Part shown: in pieces, positions 28,841 through 36,988 of the stretch | Layout of the letters: each line of letters opens with the position of its first letter | How positions within the stretch are numbered: the stretch's first letter is position 1 | Origin: an uncultured Candidatus Actinomarina sp. | GTDB lineage: Bacteria > Actinomycetota > Acidimicrobiia > Actinomarinales > Actinomarinaceae | Assembly: GCA_902610815.1 (NCBI GenBank) | Contig: CACLXG010000002.1 | Location: forward strand, 64,834 to 128,833 | Length of the DNA: 64,000 nucleotides | Direction: 5' to 3' | Made by a program: the position numbers and the translations under genes | The notes under the pieces: generated by a model | Told to the model about the DNA's origin: nothing | What the model saw: the letters and a program-made list of their open reading frames with translations, nothing else | Database searches by the model: none

Positions 28841-29679
28841 TAAAAACCTTTAGGTAAATATTTATCTAAATTTTTACTATGTATGTGCAAATTAGCTAGT
28901 TCAAAATTCTCCTTATTAAATCTTACAAAAGGTCTTTTTTTGAACTTAACACTTGCTGAACCTTTTAGTAAAAACCTTCCAACAAATGAATCTTCATGAA
29001 TTATATTTTTAGAAAGTAGCGTTTTAGATGCTCCACTTAAATACTGACCATAAGTTCCTGAATCAAAAAGTATTTTGTTTTTATTATTAATATTAGGAAT
29101 GCTTGGCAATATATTAAACAATTCTCTGTTTTCCATGTAAACAATATTTAAAAGCATCATCTCATTTAGCTTTTTAGAGTCATTAAATTTTTTTTCATAT
29201 TTTTCCGGATTTTTCAAAATTTCATAAATTTTTTCACATATCAATTGATAATTTTCTATATTTTTTGTAAAGGAGTAGCTAAAAATTAAATCCAATTCAG
29301 TTATTGAAGTTATATTAAATTTTTCACAATCAAAGTAATTTTTTAATTGATTGTAAGATTTATAAATCATTACGTCTACATCAAAATGGATAAAGTTATC
29401 GTAACCAAAAAACTTTACAACATCTAACAGATAAAATATCCTAAGAAGAGAGGTTGTCCAAAGAGGATTTGTTTCGTCTCTAAAATAATTTATTTCTTTA
29501 ACTTTTTTTGTTAGTTCGGATTCAATATTCTCAAAAGTTATATTTTTCACATTTGGTAAATGATTACCCTCATCAGAACATAAAACAATATTGGCTTCTG
29601 GATCAGTACTTTCAACACTGTTTATACTCACTTTTGCATAACTTGGCAATTTACCGGAGTAAATATAAATGTAATTCAC
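28840..29679 (-). CDS. GT-A type glycosyltransferase (DxD), family uncertain
   Basis: 279 residues. NYIYIYSGKLPSYAKVSINSVESTDP and ANIVLCSDEG give a Rossmann-like nucleotide fold. DNFIHFDVDVMIYKSYN contains the DxD (DVD), as in GT8/GT32-like enzymes, and ILFDSGTYGQYLSGAS plus a C-terminal ANLHIHSKNL (H-x-H) fit a metal-dependent glycosyltransferase. It is unlike the GT8 gene at 963-1898 in the FNAG region. It is coupled to the exostosin-like gene downstream. Confidence 0.72.
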   Translation of the reverse strand: MNYIYIYSGKLPSYAKVSINSVESTDPEANIVLCSDEGNHLPNVKNITFENIESELTKKVKEINYFRDETNPLWTTSLLRIFYLLDVVKFFGYDNFIHFDVDVMIYKSYNQLKNYFDCEKFNITSITELDLIFSYSFTKNIENYQLICEKIYEILKNPEKYEKKFNDSKKLNEMMLLNIVYMENRELFNILPSIPNINNKNKILFDSGTYGQYLSGASKTLLSKNIIHEDSFVGRFLLKGSASVKFKKRPFVRFNKENFELANLHIHSKNLDKYLPKGF

Positions 29680-29779
29680 AATTTAATAATAGTTATATGA
29701 AACAGAATTGGATTATATTTATATCGAGTTAGTGTTTCTCTCATATTTTGGCTTGCAATAAGAATCACCATCTTCATAG

Positions 29780-30478
29780 CTATTTATGAAAGTAAATCTT
29801 TAGTAATCTGATGAATGATTCAAAAATAATATTCAAACTCATTTTTGATTTTCCAATCTGTCTGTCAACAAACGTTATTGGATATTCGACAATTTTATAA
29901 TTATCTTTATTGATTCTATGAATTATTTCGACAAGGAAAGAATAGCCATTAGACTCTATATTCTGAAAATCAATACTATTAATTAAATTTTTGGAATATA
30001 TTCTAAACCCAGTAGTTAAGTCGTTAATATTTGAATTTGTAATATTTTTTGCAAACACATTTGCATACTTTGATAGAAATTTTCTATAAAGTCCCCAACC
30101 AATAATATTGCCTCCATTTACGTACCTGCTACCAATCACCATGTCGTAGCTTTTTGATAGTTCACACATAGGTAGCAAATCTTCAATTCTATGTGAAAAG
30201 TCAGAATCCATCTGTATTATATATTCATAATTTTTTTCAATTCCATATTTAAAACCATCAACAACAGAATTTCCATAGCCCCTGTTTTTTGTTCTTAAAA
30301 TTGCAAATAAATTTTCCCCATAACTTTTGTGTTTTTCAACTATACGAAATGTTTTGTCTGGAGAATTATCATCAACTACTAGTATATGAAAATCATATTG
30401 AATAAGTTTGTTAACTAGGTTCTCAATATTGCCAGCTTCATTATACGTAGGAATTACTATCAAATAGTTATTAGACAT
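29780..30478 (-). CDS. Polyprenyl-phosphate mannosyltransferase-like GT2 (DPM1 type)
   Basis: 232 residues. YLIVIPTYNEAGNIENLVNKL, ILVVDDNSPDKT, NRGYGNSVVDGFKYG, QMDSDFSHRIEDL and DLTTGFRIYSKN match DPM1/Ppm1 catalytic domains, and YPITFVDRQIGKSKM is the C-terminal finger with FxxRxxGxSK. There is no C-terminal membrane domain, so it is the short catalytic form. It would make polyprenyl-phospho-mannose or a similar donor for the GT-C-type membrane proteins in this window. It is the last gene before the tRNA-Val element array. Confidence 0.9.
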   Translation of the reverse strand: MSNNYLIVIPTYNEAGNIENLVNKLIQYDFHILVVDDNSPDKTFRIVEKHKSYGENLFAILRTKNRGYGNSVVDGFKYGIEKNYEYIIQMDSDFSHRIEDLLPMCELSKSYDMVIGSRYVNGGNIIGWGLYRKFLSKYANVFAKNITNSNINDLTTGFRIYSKNLINSIDFQNIESNGYSFLVEIIHRINKDNYKIVEYPITFVDRQIGKSKMSLNIIFESFIRLLKIYFHK

Positions 30479-30556
30479 TTTCTAACATTAAATATAAAAA
30501 TATTGTAATTCAATGTAAAATGAAACAATTTTTAAGTATTAAGATCAAAATTTTAA

Positions 30557-30614
30557 AAAAACCCTTGTGGGCGCTACAGGATTTGAACCTGTGACTTCTT
30601 CCTTGTAAGGGAAG
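30557..30614. repeat. att1: tRNA-Val 3'-half direct repeat
   Basis: A 58-bp segment identical to 35387-35444, which is the 3' half of the intact tRNA-Val plus the 11 bp just downstream of it (the AAAAACCCTTG flank). The tRNA part breaks off after the anticodon stem, the usual cross-over position for tyrosine recombinases using tRNA genes. It marks the left edge of the array. The 30479-30786 gap contains only this repeat and the arm-like repeats beside it. Confidence 0.85.
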
Positions 30615-30731
30615 AACGATTAAATACTATTGAGTATCAGAGAGGATCAATTTAAACCATCAATAAACATAAGGCTTGTACTAGTCAGTACCAGAAGCTA
30701 CCAGGTTTTGTCATATGTTTTGGAACAGAAT

Positions 30732-30751
30732 GGGCGTCATTTGGGCGTCAA
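30732..30751. repeat. GGGCGTCA tandem pair, left copy
   Basis: Two GGGCGTCA octamers at 11-bp spacing (30732 and 30743). The same 20 bp recur at 31211-31230 with one mismatch at the first base. One-helical-turn spacing suggests protein binding on one DNA face, for example recombinase arm sites. A remnant of a lost integrase 3' end is an alternative. Confidence 0.55.
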
Positions 30752-30786
30752 TTATTCGATATTATAAATTTAAATCGGAAAGTTGA

Positions 30787-31122
30787 CTATTCTGAATCTT
30801 CGTTAGGCACAACTCTTCCAGCATATAAATATACTGAATCTACAAAGGCTTTATCTCCCTGTGGTACAAATCCAGAATTGAGTAAGTCATTTAGATGTGA
30901 TTTGTTGTAAGTTACACCAAAGATAATACCTGTAATAAATACCGCACCAGGCACGATAGCATTAGAAACTATGTTTATACCAAAAACTATTGCTGCCCAT
31001 TTCCAATCACTTCTAAAAAGTGGTGGGAAAGGTCCCCAAAACACCATTGTCCAACTGAATCCTGTAGCCGATTGTTTTACTTCATTCGTGCTTTTGTTTA
31101 ATAAACTTACTGGTTGTGCCAT
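30787..31122 (-). CDS. Small membrane protein, HrgC/DUF2628-like
   Basis: 111 residues. After an N-terminal stretch VSLLNKSTNEVKQSATGFSWTMVFWGPFPPLFRSDWKWA come two hydrophobic helices and YNKSHLNDLLNSGFVP. This pattern (GFSWT-FFFG-PxLFRxDWK then YNKxYxxDLLxxGF) is that of small HrgC-like membrane proteins often found near mobile DNA; function unknown. It is the only gene in the small element. The start ATG is 10 codons before the GFSW block. Confidence 0.7.
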   Translation of the reverse strand: MAQPVSLLNKSTNEVKQSATGFSWTMVFWGPFPPLFRSDWKWAAIVFGINIVSNAIVPGAVFITGIIFGVTYNKSHLNDLLNSGFVPQGDKAFVDSVYLYAGRVVPNEDSE

Positions 31123-31210
31123 ATTTATTTATACCAAAATTCAGATCTATTTGCATTATAAATATTTAAAAATAAACATAATGTAGTTGAATTATTAATC
31201 CTTCCCAAAA

Positions 31211-31230
31211 AGGCGTCATTTGGGCGTCAA
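31211..31230. repeat. GGGCGTCA tandem pair, right copy
   Basis: 19 of 20 bases equal 30732-30751, here 27 bp left of att2. The two pairs have the same orientation, at opposite ends of the small element. Confidence 0.55.
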
Positions 31231-31257
31231 ACTTACTTATTTCTTACTGTATTACTG

Positions 31258-31315
31258 AAAAACCCTTGTGGGCGCTACAGGATTTGAACCTGTGACTTCT
31301 TCCTTGTAAGGAAAG
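31258..31315. repeat. att2: tRNA-Val 3'-half direct repeat
   Basis: 57 of 58 bases equal 30557-30614 and 35387-35444 (one G-to-A change at 31312). It shares the extra flank CTG before the A-run with the copy at the intact tRNA, and shares the element-side GAACGATTAAATACTA with att1. The 31123-31428 gap holds only this repeat and arm-like repeats (TATCAGAAGTTATCAGAG at 31390 and similar). Confidence 0.85.
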
Positions 31316-31428
31316 AACGATTAAATACTAGAGATTATCAGAGAGTATCAAATTATAGCGTCAATGAACTTAAGCTCTTTCAAAAAGATATCAGAAGTTA
31401 TCAGAGAATGTCTACAGTTTTAGAAAAT

Positions 31429-34400
31429 TTAAGGACCTTGATAAGGTGGTGTGAACTCAAAACCTCCCCCTTGCCCAGAGCTTGTTACATAAAACTTTCC
31501 AGAACCAGGTTGATAATATCCAGACCAATTTCCTAACCAAGAAGCAGAGTTGTTTTCAGCCCAAAAATAAGCCTGAGTTTTACCACCACCAGTTTGATTA
31601 ACAAGACCAACACAATTCTGAGCACATTGAAAACCAGTTGTCAATACTTGGCAATTACTTACATCTAATGTTGCGAAAATATATAGTTCATTATCTGGTG
31701 GAGCTGGAAAAGTTATCCCAACACAGCTTGCAGTTGTAGTAGTAGTTGTTGAAGTTGTTGTAGTTGTAGTTGTAGTTGTAGTTGTAGTTGTAGTAGTAGT
31801 TGTAGTAGTACTACTTGGAATAGTTGTAGTAGTACTACTTGGAATAGTTGTAGTTGTAGTTGTAGTTGTAGTAGTAGGTGCTGCAGGAGGTGTATAGTTT
31901 GATGGGTTATTGCTTATAAGACATTCGTTTCCAACGTCTGTTACTGGACGATAATAAGGGCTACTTTGACCAATAGTAACTGAACCCCAAGTAGTATTTT
32001 CATATAATGTAGTGAAATAATCTCTGACTTCTGTCCTGAAAGTTAAGACATCCCCAGAAGAATATCCTCTCATTAAGTATGTAAATCCTGTTCCGCCTCC
32101 ACCCTGCGCCTCACTAACTAGTGAATTATTAATATAGGTTGCAAACTTTATCGTCGTATCTCCACCAACTTCAACATAGAAACACACATCTGTATCATTT
32201 ACCCACCATATTCTTGTGTCTGCCAAATAAGGATCTTGCAACTGAATAGTAGTAGTTGTACTAGGAACGGTTGTTGTAGTTGTAGTTGAAGAAGTCACAC
32301 ATTCACCAAGTTCAATATCGTATTCAAGGCATGTTGGCGGAAGATAAGGAGCCTGAAACGTTCCGATATTATTTGCATAAAAAAGATTACTTTCAGGAAT
32401 ATAATATCCACTCCAATTGCTTAGATAGTTCTGGTAAGATATCCAAGCATACCTAACAGTCCCGTCGAAACCATAACCTTTATTTGCACCATAAACACCG
32501 CAATTACTTCTTCTGCATTCAAAACCTGTTGTCACAATACTGCAATCTTCAACACTTATTGTTGCATAGATATAAAGACCATTATCTGGAGGTTCTGTCA
32601 AGTTTATATCGCTACAATCCCCCTCAACTTCTGTATTTGGAAGAGTTACTCCAGGAGCCAGTGTAGAAGTAGTTGAACTTGAAGTAGTTGAACTTGAAGT
32701 AGTTGAACTTGAAGTAGTTGAACTTGATGTAGTTGAACTTGATGTAGTTGAACTTGAAGTAGTTGAACTTGAAGTAGTTGAACTTGATGTAGTTGAACTT
32801 GATGTAGTTGAACTTGAAGTAGTTGAACTTGAAGTAGTTGTAATTCCTATATTACTTAATACATTTCTAAGGAAACCAGGAATGGTAATAGAATTCATTA
32901 GTTGACTACTAAAATTAGTTCCATCGCTAGCTGTAATTTGTACTATGATTTCATCATTACTTGAATATTCAGAAATGTCGTACTCTATTGAATTAATCCC
33001 ATACTCAACAATAAAGACATCTTCTTCTATAGAGTTATAAATTTTTACAGTATAGTTTTTGACTTCTTTGTTATCGGTAGCATTATTCCAAGAAATATAT
33101 AAGATATCATCTTCAATTTCTAAATTAATTAGAGGTTCTCCTATCCAAAAAGGCGGTTGAAAATCAAGTGAGGCTATTAAGAAACTACTTAAGTTTTGAT
33201 CTTCATCAACTGCATTTATTTTTACTGAAATAAATCCATCTACCTCTACATTCTCTAGGTTGAATTCATACTCATTTATAGTATCTAATAATTCAACGTA
33301 GTGAATCTGTTTGTTATCAGCAAAAATACGAAGAGAGTATTTATCTATCTTCTTATTATCTTCAGCTTCTCCCCAATTAATAATTAGTAAATTTTCATTA
33401 ACATTTAAAGCTATATTTGTTTCATCAATCCAGATTGGAGGGATGGTATCTTTAGCTTCGACTACTTTTGTACAACATATAATTTCATTATCTTCATTGT
33501 CTACAACGTAGATTATGAAAGAATATTTCACACTGTCTGGTAAATCATTTAGAATAAATGAATTTTCAGTAGTTGTTATTTCTCCTGAAATATGTTCATT
33601 GTTAACTGAGTTATACGCTAATCTGTATTCTTTAATTCCTGAAACATCTGTAAACTCTGGCCAAGATATTTCTATAGAACTTGAAGTCTGCTCAACAATT
33701 GTTATAAATGGATCACCGATTGAAACTGGAGGTGATATATCCGGAACTACAAATTCAGATATTAATGCTTCACTTATATTTCCAAATTCATCAATAGCTG
33801 AAAATTTTAATAAGATTACGTCTAATTCATTATATTTTTCAAGTGAGTAATAGTATTCCTTGATTTCAGAGTTGAACCTGTAAGTTTCGGAATTTATTTC
33901 AAGAAGATACTCGCTTATTTCATTTTGATCAAGCGCTGTGGGAAAGTTAATTCTTAATATTTTGTCTGCATATGTAAATAATAATTCAGAGTCATTGTTC
34001 CAAACGGGAGCAGTTAAGTCTAATTTAAAGCTTTTTGTAATTGGATTAGACAAGTTTCCAAAAACGTTTTTTGCATTCATCTCTATTTTGTAATCACCAT
34101 CTTCTAAATTTTGATATATATAACTGAATTGATTATTTGAAAAAGTATGATAATTTATTTCATTTTCAGGTCCTGTTTTTGTAATTGAAAGATTAAATCC
34201 ATCTATTCCATTACAGTCATCAGCAAATGGCCAATGAATGTGGAGATCTCTTTCCTGGAATGAGGTATCGATCTTATCTTCTGTAAACCACGGGATTTGT
34301 AAACGTCCTTCATTTATTAAATCTGCAGCAGCCTTTATCTGAATTAATCCATAACCATAGTTTGGATCCCAACCTTTTTCTCCAAGATCTAAAACAGTAC

Positions 34401-35322
34401 AAATAAGACCATCTTTTATTTCTTCAGTAGTTATATTTATGTCTATTTCTTTTAAAATTACAGCAGCAGCAGCAACTTGAGGAGATGAAAATGATGTACC
34501 AACAGCATTTCCAATTTGAGTTGCAACTATACCTGGTGCAACAAAATCTAGTGCCTGGCCACTATTAGAAAAACCGACTTTAGTAAGCTCTCTATCAAAT
34601 CCAGTATCAGTTTTTCTAGCTTCATCTATTGCTCCAACTGCAAATACTGAAGGATGGCTTGCGGGATATCCTACTATATTGTTATACGAATTGCCTGATG
34701 AGGCGACAATGGTTACTCCTTTTGAAAGAGCATAATTTATTGCCCAATCAATGTATGGTTTACTACATGCAGGGTATGGTTCTGAACACCTAGTTCCGAG
34801 TGACATATTAATAACATCAGCACCATTATCTGCTGCATATAATATGCCATAAAATATTGCCGTCCAACTACAGAGGCCATTATCATAACAAACTTTAATA
34901 GGCATTATATTTACACCACTTGCAACACCCTCTCCAAATACCCCTCCTTTACAACCGGCAATTATTAATGCCACTTTTGTTCCATGTCCATTAGTGTCTC
35001 TCGCAGCTCCGTAACCAATTTCATTTGATATAGCGTTATACTCATTTACTAAATTTACACATTCCAAATCTGAGACTTTTGTGACACCACTATCTAAAAC
35101 TGCAACAGTTAAGGCTTTATTCGATGAAAAGGAAAAATCTTGCACATTGTCTACAACATCAAGATGCCAAACATTTCGGGCGTTTCTTTCGAAAATTCTG
35201 TAAATTTCTACTTCTGAGTTTTCTTCAACAGGTGGTAAGTTACCTTCATATTCATTTGCAAATACACTCTCTGATGATGAAATTAATAATATAAAAATTA
35301 GAAAAAATAACTTCTTCATCAT
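31429..35322 (-). CDS. Giant secreted subtilisin-like protease with FN3-like and Thr/Ser-rich linkers
   Basis: 1297 residues. Signal peptide 1-22 (MMKKLFFLIF...SVFA). The S8 peptidase domain (about 48-330) has Asp77 (AVLDSGV), His113 (NGHGT), oxyanion Asn211 (ASSGN) and Ser277 (GTSFSSP). Four or more fibronectin-III-like modules follow (about 340-830, with W-x-x-A-x-D and SAIDxxGN motifs). The tail has a (TTSSS)n linker, a Cys-containing module, a T-rich linker, a middle domain, another T-rich run and a second copy of the Cys module (PPDNxLYIxAT ... NWSGYYxPxS). No sortase or membrane anchor is seen. Probably extracellular and cell-surface associated. Confidence 0.9.
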   Translation of the reverse strand: MMKKLFFLIFILLISSSESVFANEYEGNLPPVEENSEVEIYRIFERNARNVWHLDVVDNVQDFSFSSNKALTVAVLDSGVTKVSDLECVNLVNEYNAISNEIGYGAARDTNGHGTKVALIIAGCKGGVFGEGVASGVNIMPIKVCYDNGLCSWTAIFYGILYAADNGADVINMSLGTRCSEPYPACSKPYIDWAINYALSKGVTIVASSGNSYNNIVGYPASHPSVFAVGAIDEARKTDTGFDRELTKVGFSNSGQALDFVAPGIVATQIGNAVGTSFSSPQVAAAAVILKEIDINITTEEIKDGLICTVLDLGEKGWDPNYGYGLIQIKAAADLINEGRLQIPWFTEDKIDTSFQERDLHIHWPFADDCNGIDGFNLSITKTGPENEINYHTFSNNQFSYIYQNLEDGDYKIEMNAKNVFGNLSNPITKSFKLDLTAPVWNNDSELLFTYADKILRINFPTALDQNEISEYLLEINSETYRFNSEIKEYYYSLEKYNELDVILLKFSAIDEFGNISEALISEFVVPDISPPVSIGDPFITIVEQTSSSIEISWPEFTDVSGIKEYRLAYNSVNNEHISGEITTTENSFILNDLPDSVKYSFIIYVVDNEDNEIICCTKVVEAKDTIPPIWIDETNIALNVNENLLIINWGEAEDNKKIDKYSLRIFADNKQIHYVELLDTINEYEFNLENVEVDGFISVKINAVDEDQNLSSFLIASLDFQPPFWIGEPLINLEIEDDILYISWNNATDNKEVKNYTVKIYNSIEEDVFIVEYGINSIEYDISEYSSNDEIIVQITASDGTNFSSQLMNSITIPGFLRNVLSNIGITTTSSSTTSSSTTSSSTTSSSTTSSSTTSSSTTSSSTTSSSTTSSSTTSSSTTSSSTTSTLAPGVTLPNTEVEGDCSDINLTEPPDNGLYIYATISVEDCSIVTTGFECRRSNCGVYGANKGYGFDGTVRYAWISYQNYLSNWSGYYIPESNLFYANNIGTFQAPYLPPTCLEYDIELGECVTSSTTTTTTVPSTTTTIQLQDPYLADTRIWWVNDTDVCFYVEVGGDTTIKFATYINNSLVSEAQGGGGTGFTYLMRGYSSGDVLTFRTEVRDYFTTLYENTTWGSVTIGQSSPYYRPVTDVGNECLISNNPSNYTPPAAPTTTTTTTTTTIPSSTTTTIPSSTTTTTTTTTTTTTTTTTTTSTTTTTTASCVGITFPAPPDNELYIFATLDVSNCQVLTTGFQCAQNCVGLVNQTGGGKTQAYFWAENNSASWLGNWSGYYQPGSGKFYVTSSGQGGGFEFTPPYQGP
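31735..31880. repeat. Poly-Thr codon repeat in protease linker
   Basis: Runs of GTAGTTGTA-type triplets (ACN on the coding strand) encode an almost pure Thr stretch interrupted by two copies of IPSSTTTT. Low complexity at DNA level; prone to length change by slippage. Confidence 0.8.
32664..32840. repeat. 15-bp tandem repeat (TTSSS)n with 60-bp higher order
   Basis: About 12 copies of a 15-bp unit (AGTTGAACTTGAAGT, with GATGT variants) encode TTSSS on the minus strand. The order of GAAGT and GATGT variants makes bases 32701-32760 and 32761-32820 identical, so a four-unit block duplicated as a whole. This is an O-glycosylation-prone linker in the protease. Confidence 0.9.
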
Positions 35323-35386
35323 AATTTTATTTTACATTTTGATTTTAAATGTGGGGTTTTTAGTATTTTTAACAGGTTGATTTCTG

Positions 35387-35444
35387 AAAAACCCTTGTGG
35401 GCGCTACAGGATTTGAACCTGTGACTTCTTCCTTGTAAGGGAAG
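35387..35444. repeat. att3: direct repeat within tRNA-Val gene
   Basis: The chromosomal-side copy of the 58-bp repeat, made of the 3' half of tRNA-Val and 11 bp beyond. It is identical to att1 and differs from att2 by one base. Here the sequence continues into the intact 5' half of the tRNA. Confidence 0.85.
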
Positions 35445-35471
35445 CGCTCTGCCGGACTGAGCTAAGCGCCC
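35398..35471 (-). tRNA. tRNA-Val(UAC)
   Basis: A complete 74-nt cloverleaf on the minus strand: acceptor GGGCGCT/AGCGCCC, D-arm GCTC/GAGC, anticodon stem CTTCC/GGAAG around CTTACAA (anticodon UAC), 5-nt variable loop, T-arm ACAGG/CCTGT with TTCAAAT, discriminator A. The 3' CCA is not encoded. GGGTTTTT follows. It is the intact attachment gene for the elements to its left. Confidence 0.95.
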
Positions 35472-35562
35472 TATGATAAATTATATATTATATATTTAAA
35501 TAGATAAAAATTAATTCTCTAGAAAGCTTTTAGAAAACCTTTTCTTATAAACTATGTAAAGC

Positions 35563-36981
35563 ATGAAAAAAATTGTCATTACTGGTGGTCTTGGATATAT
35601 CGGAATGGAATTATGTAAAATATATTCAGGACATTCAAGAAAAAAAGATGTAGTTGTAATAGATAATAAGTTTCACTCATCAAGGGTTGAACAACTTAAA
35701 AGATGGGGTATTAAATTTAGACAAATTGATGTTTTAGATTCAAATAATTTAAATAAAGAAATTCATAATGCTGATATTATTTATCATCTTGCAGGCATAT
35801 CAGATGTCGCAACTGTTAAGGAAGATGTAAACCCTAATCATGAAAAGTTGGTCTATGAAGTAGGGGTTGAAGGAACAAAAAATATCATTAACCTATCACC
35901 GAAAGAAACAAAAATAGTTTTTCCCTCTACGCATGTAATCTTTGAAGGACTTAAAAAAGTTCATCATAATATCGATGAGGATCATCAACCAGTTCCTGTT
36001 CTACCGTATTCAAAAGGAAAACTTGATTCTGAAAATGATCTAATTAAGTCTAATAAAAATTATGTAATTCTTAGACTGGGATCGCTCTATGGAAAATCTT
36101 TTGATTCTACGCGCTTAAATATAATGCCCAATTTATTTGCAAAAATCTCATCATTTAATGGAAAAATTACCTTATATTCAGGTGGAAAACAACTTAAAAG
36201 TTTAGTTTCTATTATTGATGTTGTAAGGTGTATGGAGTTTGTAGGTGAAAACAAAAAAATAAATAAAGAAATATTTAATTGTGTAAATGAAAATTTATCT
36301 GTAAGTGATGTAGCAAAGGTATGTAAAAAAATAAACAAGAAAACAGAAGTCGTCATTACAGATGATCCGGTTCCAAACGAAGGTTATACGTTAACAAACA
36401 AAAAGATAAAAAGTAAAGGTTTTAAATTTTTAGATAGCGTAGAAGACTCCTTTAGAGAAATGATAAATTCTTGGAGTGATCAACCACAAATACAATCAAA
36501 TGAAATTATAGAATTTGGTGCTGATGAATTTGTAGACGAAAGAGGAATTATCTCTAATTATTATATTGATGATTCAATCAATATGATTGGCTATGTAGAG
36601 TCTAGTAAAGGTTCAATTAGGGGTAATCACTACCATCCTGTACAGACACAGAAATGCCTATTGATTAAGGGAAAATATATAAGTATTACAAAAGATTTAT
36701 TAGAGAAAAATTCTGTAGTTGAAACTAGATTAATTCAGGATGGGGATCTTTCAACAATACCTCCAAATGTTGCTCATACAATGGTATTTTTAGAAGATTC
36801 AGTTTTATTAAATTTAGTGAACGGCGAAAGAGAGCACCAAAACTATGATATGACCCACACTTTAAAATATGAATTAGTAAATAGACAATTAGGAGATCTT
36901 TTAGTTGAAAAAATAAAATCAAATTCTTTGAAAAAAATTGATGAAATACTTTCCGATAGTAAGTTCATAAAATTAAAGTAG
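35563..36981 (+). CDS. SDR epimerase - cupin fusion with vestigial methyltransferase tail
   Basis: 472 residues, closely similar over its whole SDR (TGGLGYIG, YSKGK) and cupin (RGNHYHPVQTQKCLLIKG, TIPPNVAHTMVFLEDSVLLNLVNGER) to the 848-residue fusion at 3687-6233. After the cupin only about 37 residues remain. They match two separate pieces of the longer protein's methyltransferase domain: IKSNSLKKIDEIL (long form IKSSSLKNIKEIL) and the final SKFIKLK. So it looks like an internally deleted form that kept reading frame and natural stop. Activity would be epimerase/isomerase only. The methyltransferase at 36989 follows 7 nt later. Confidence 0.85.
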   Translation: MKKIVITGGLGYIGMELCKIYSGHSRKKDVVVIDNKFHSSRVEQLKRWGIKFRQIDVLDSNNLNKEIHNADIIYHLAGISDVATVKEDVNPNHEKLVYEVGVEGTKNIINLSPKETKIVFPSTHVIFEGLKKVHHNIDEDHQPVPVLPYSKGKLDSENDLIKSNKNYVILRLGSLYGKSFDSTRLNIMPNLFAKISSFNGKITLYSGGKQLKSLVSIIDVVRCMEFVGENKKINKEIFNCVNENLSVSDVAKVCKKINKKTEVVITDDPVPNEGYTLTNKKIKSKGFKFLDSVEDSFREMINSWSDQPQIQSNEIIEFGADEFVDERGIISNYYIDDSINMIGYVESSKGSIRGNHYHPVQTQKCLLIKGKYISITKDLLEKNSVVETRLIQDGDLSTIPPNVAHTMVFLEDSVLLNLVNGEREHQNYDMTHTLKYELVNRQLGDLLVEKIKSNSLKKIDEILSDSKFIKLK

Positions 36982-36988
36982 TATTGTT

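Larger units (their letters stand above)
30557..31257. mobile_element. Small integrase-less tRNA-Val element
   Basis: Bounded by att1 and att2. It carries one small membrane-protein gene and no recombinase. Its left arm after att1 (from about 30612) matches that of the larger element after att2: both begin GAACGATTAAATACTA, followed by ATCAGAGAG-type and TAYCAGAAG-type repeats. A 20-bp GGGCGTCA pair occurs at 30732-30751 and, with one mismatch, at 31211-31230. The element is either a satellite mobilised in trans or a deletion remnant. Confidence 0.6.
31258..35386. mobile_element. Large tRNA-Val element carrying a giant subtilase
   Basis: Bounded by att2 and the copy inside the intact tRNA-Val. 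Its only gene is the 1297-residue secreted protease; no integrase, excisionase or replication gene is present. Because the complete tRNA lies on the right, this is probably the more recent of two successive insertions. Mobilisation in trans by a recombinase elsewhere in the genome is inferred. Confidence 0.6.

Noticed and set aside
30557-30614. Partial tRNA-Val at 30557 and 31258 considered as functional tRNA genes
   Set aside because: They lack the acceptor 5' strand and the whole D-arm, and the sequence diverges right after the anticodon stem, so they are attachment repeats.
31735-31880. Possible CRISPR or minisatellite array in the GTAGTTGTA region
   Set aside because: The repeat is in frame and encodes a Thr linker of the protease; there are no unique spacers.
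32664-32840. Regular 15-bp repeats considered as an iteron array (replication origin)
   Set aside because: They are in frame coding repeats (TTSSS) inside a long intact gene, with no Rep gene nearby.
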